DNA of 64,000 nucleotides, from contig RSEE01000081.1 in NCBI GenBank assembly GCA_003971905.1, forward strand, positions 62,001-126,000. Reading direction: 5' to 3'. How positions within the stretch are numbered: the stretch's first letter is position 1; each line of letters opens with the position of its first letter. This document shows, in pieces, positions 62,195 through 64,000 of the stretch. Origin of the DNA: Moniliella sp. 'wahieum'. Its lineage: Eukaryota; Basidiomycota; Moniliellomycetes; Moniliellales; Moniliellaceae. Made by a program: the position numbers and the translations under genes. The notes beneath the pieces were generated by a model, which saw only the letters and a list, made by a program, of their open reading frames with translations, did no database searches and had not been told where the DNA came from.

Positions 62195-64000
62195 ATGCCA
62201 TCGCCATCGCCTTCCACCGCCATCACCACCCCCACCACCATCACCCCCACCGCCTCTCCTCCTTCTGTACCTCCCGCCTCGCCAGGGCGCCATGCCCCCC
62301 CACCAGCCCAGACGGCGAGCCTGTGCCCGCAGCCCACCTGGTACGTTGCCCCTGGTCCTGCCTGCGGCTCCCCCCCACTGCATGCGCGTCCCGCCCCCCG
62401 CGCCTTGCACCTATCGAGACCGATATCGCTTCCTTGTTGGCCTCTGCGGCATGGCTGACCCCCCCCTCTCTGTTCTCTCCCGGTGCACTGACACCCGACC
62501 AGGCCCACAAATTGCGCCAATTTTACCTTGCATTTGACCGGCTCACGCACCAGTATCTTCACGTCTCCGACGCCCTTCGCCGCCGCGGGGGCCCCTCCTC
62601 CCTGCCCAAGGTTGATCGCCTCCCCCAGGACGACAGGAACCCGGCACGGGTATTCCCAAGGACGATGCTGCCAAAGACAAAGCGAAGCGCATCGAGGAGC
62701 AGCGTGAGATGGACAAGTGTCTGCAGACGTATGGCGGCTACTACCTACGCAAGGCATTCTACGACTTTGTCAAGGTCCGTACTTTCTCCTTCCTCCGTGT
62801 CCTGCTCTTCAAGTGCCAAAGGGAATGCTAACGTTGGTTATGATCCAGGCCGATTACGTCGACAGTGTCGCGCTGCGCTTCTTGCGTGCTCGCAAGTGGC
62901 ACGTTGATCGCGCTGTGGCCATGCTATGTGCCACACTTGGATTCCGCCTCGACATGGACATCGAGGGGCTTCTGGCCCAGGGCGAGAATGGCCTGAAGGA
63001 GGTGCCTGGCTTTCTGAATCAGTTTCGTCGTGGCATTTCGTATGTGCGTGGCAACACTGACGCTCCGGGCGAGCACCCCATTTACTACATCCATGTTGCA
63101 CGCCACTTTGCCAGTGCTCAGAAGATTGAGACGCTCCAACGATTTGTTCTTCTGGCTCTCGAGTCGACACGTCAATTGTGTACGCCTCCTTTGAAACATC
63201 CATCGTGTTGATGGACCTTACTGGCTTTGGCCTCAAAAACAGTTGCGTATCCCCTTCCCCCCTCCTCCTCTTTCTGGTTGTTGAACGATGCAGAGAGATT
63301 GACCCCTTTCTCACAGTGGACTGGCAAGGGTTCTAGCTCTGACTCGATCTCTCGAATCGTACTACCCCGAGTCACTGCACCACATGTACATCCACGCCGC
63401 TCCATGGATTTTCCGTGGCATTTGGCAAGTCCTCGCGCCAATGTTGGACCCCGTTGTCCGCGAAAAGATCACATTCACAAATAAGGTCCAGGATTTGGAA
63501 GAGGCCATCCCGGCGTACAAGCTTCGGGTTGCCATGGGCGGTACGATGGAGTGGGACTGGGACTACACTGAACCCGGCCCCCGTGAGAACAGTCTGTTGC
63601 AACATACGGACATTGCCGATCGCATTCGGGAGGAGCGGGACGCGTTGTGGGAGCAGTTTGAACAGGCAACCTTGACGTGGTGCCAATCTGCTTCGGACAA
63701 GGAAGTGCCCGACTTGGCTTTTGACCGCCTCGTTCTCCAAAAACAGATTCGTCTCAAACAGCTGCAGCTCAACCCCTTTGTTCGCGCCACTAATGTGTAC
63801 CAGCGCCAAGGTATTCTCACCGAGGCCAATTCCCACACGTGGGAGTACCCGCAACGTTCTGGCTCAATCCGGACTCAGACTGTTGGTGAACGACACGATA
63901 TTCCAGCTTTGGTCGAATGGCTCTTGGACCACCAGCAGGATATCTTTCTCGATTCGTATGGGACCCGGTTTGGAGCCTGTGGGACCGACCGTTCACCTGA
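62195..64000 (+). CDS. CSR1: CSR1-like Sec14/CRAL-TRIO phosphatidylinositol-transfer protein (3' end outside window)
   Basis: Sec14 homologs move phosphatidylinositol and other lipids between membranes; Csr1 (Sfh2) is the non-classical type. The likely start at 62195 (MPSPSPSTAITTP) leads into a Pro-rich N-terminus. LTPDQAHKLRQFYLAFDRLT and RIEEQREMDKCLQTYGGYYL then RKAFYDFVK precede the CRAL-TRIO N domain ADYVDSVALRFLRARKWHVD. An intron lies at about 62776-62848. The lipid-binding domain includes HPIYYIHVARHF, IVLMDLTGFGLKN (intron follows near 63240) and HMYIHAAPWIFRGIWQVLAP then MLDPVVREKITFTNKVQDLE. A C-terminal extension (WDWDYTEPGPRENSLLQHTD, IPALVEWLLDHQQDIFLDSY) is still open at 64000, so the gene is truncated by the window edge. 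Several frame changes are present. Confidence 0.85.

Overview
This is a GC-rich, gene-dense stretch of fungal nuclear DNA, most likely from a basidiomycete and possibly Ustilaginomycotina. That placement is an inference from gene content, intron style and protein features, not from a database match. Introns are short with GTACGT/GTAAG-type donors. Proteins are long, disordered and full of hexanucleotide-encoded dipeptide repeats. The recognisable genes are fungal housekeeping genes: ubiquitin-eS31, ribosomal P0, riboflavin synthase, a DYRK/Pom1 kinase, SNX41/ATG20, a BAR-SH3 protein, a GRAM-TBC Rab-GAP and a CSR1-like Sec14 protein. I see no ribosomal RNA, convincing tRNA, CRISPR array or recognisable virus-like or LTR element.

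Layout. 1-8.5 kb: a URI/Bud27 prefoldin-like gene followed by SNX41/ATG20, both on +. 8.5-15 kb: a CCDC130/Saf4-type splicing protein and a Ser-rich unknown, both on -. 15-20.4 kb: the longest gene-poor stretch, with tandem arrays and a lower-GC island (about 16.5-17.8 kb). 20.4-24.4 kb: a Gln-rich unknown, a Cwf18/CCDC12 splicing factor and a Yippee protein, all on +. 25-33 kb: a very long low-complexity gene (-), divergent from a CSN6-like COP9 subunit (+), which converges on a CENP-L-like candidate (-). 35.7-42 kb: a small unknown (+), an SRF1-like membrane protein, an acidic unknown and riboflavin synthase (the last three on -). 43-48 kb: the divergent ubiquitin-eS31 / P0 pair and an AAAP amino-acid permease. 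50-64 kb: the DYRK kinase and TBC-GAP (both -), then RVS167-like and CSR1-like genes (both +); the last runs off the window.

Nearly every long conserved gene is split between reading frames, usually at mononucleotide runs. Even P0, which is essential, needs three frame changes. Single-base assembly indels are the simplest explanation, so CDS spans below are envelopes that may contain introns and frame changes rather than clean ORFs.

The most unusual signal is intergenic. There are dozens of short tandem arrays with a period of 7 bp. In most of them the unit is a six-base palindrome of the form A-NNNN-T (NNNN itself a 4-bp palindrome) plus one spacer base, usually C or G. The palindrome differs from locus to locus (AACGTT, AAGCTT, AGATCT, AGTACT, ATCGAT, ATGCAT, ACATGT, ACTAGT, AGGCCT), while the architecture stays the same. 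Repeats inside coding regions instead have periods of 3, 6, 9 or 12.
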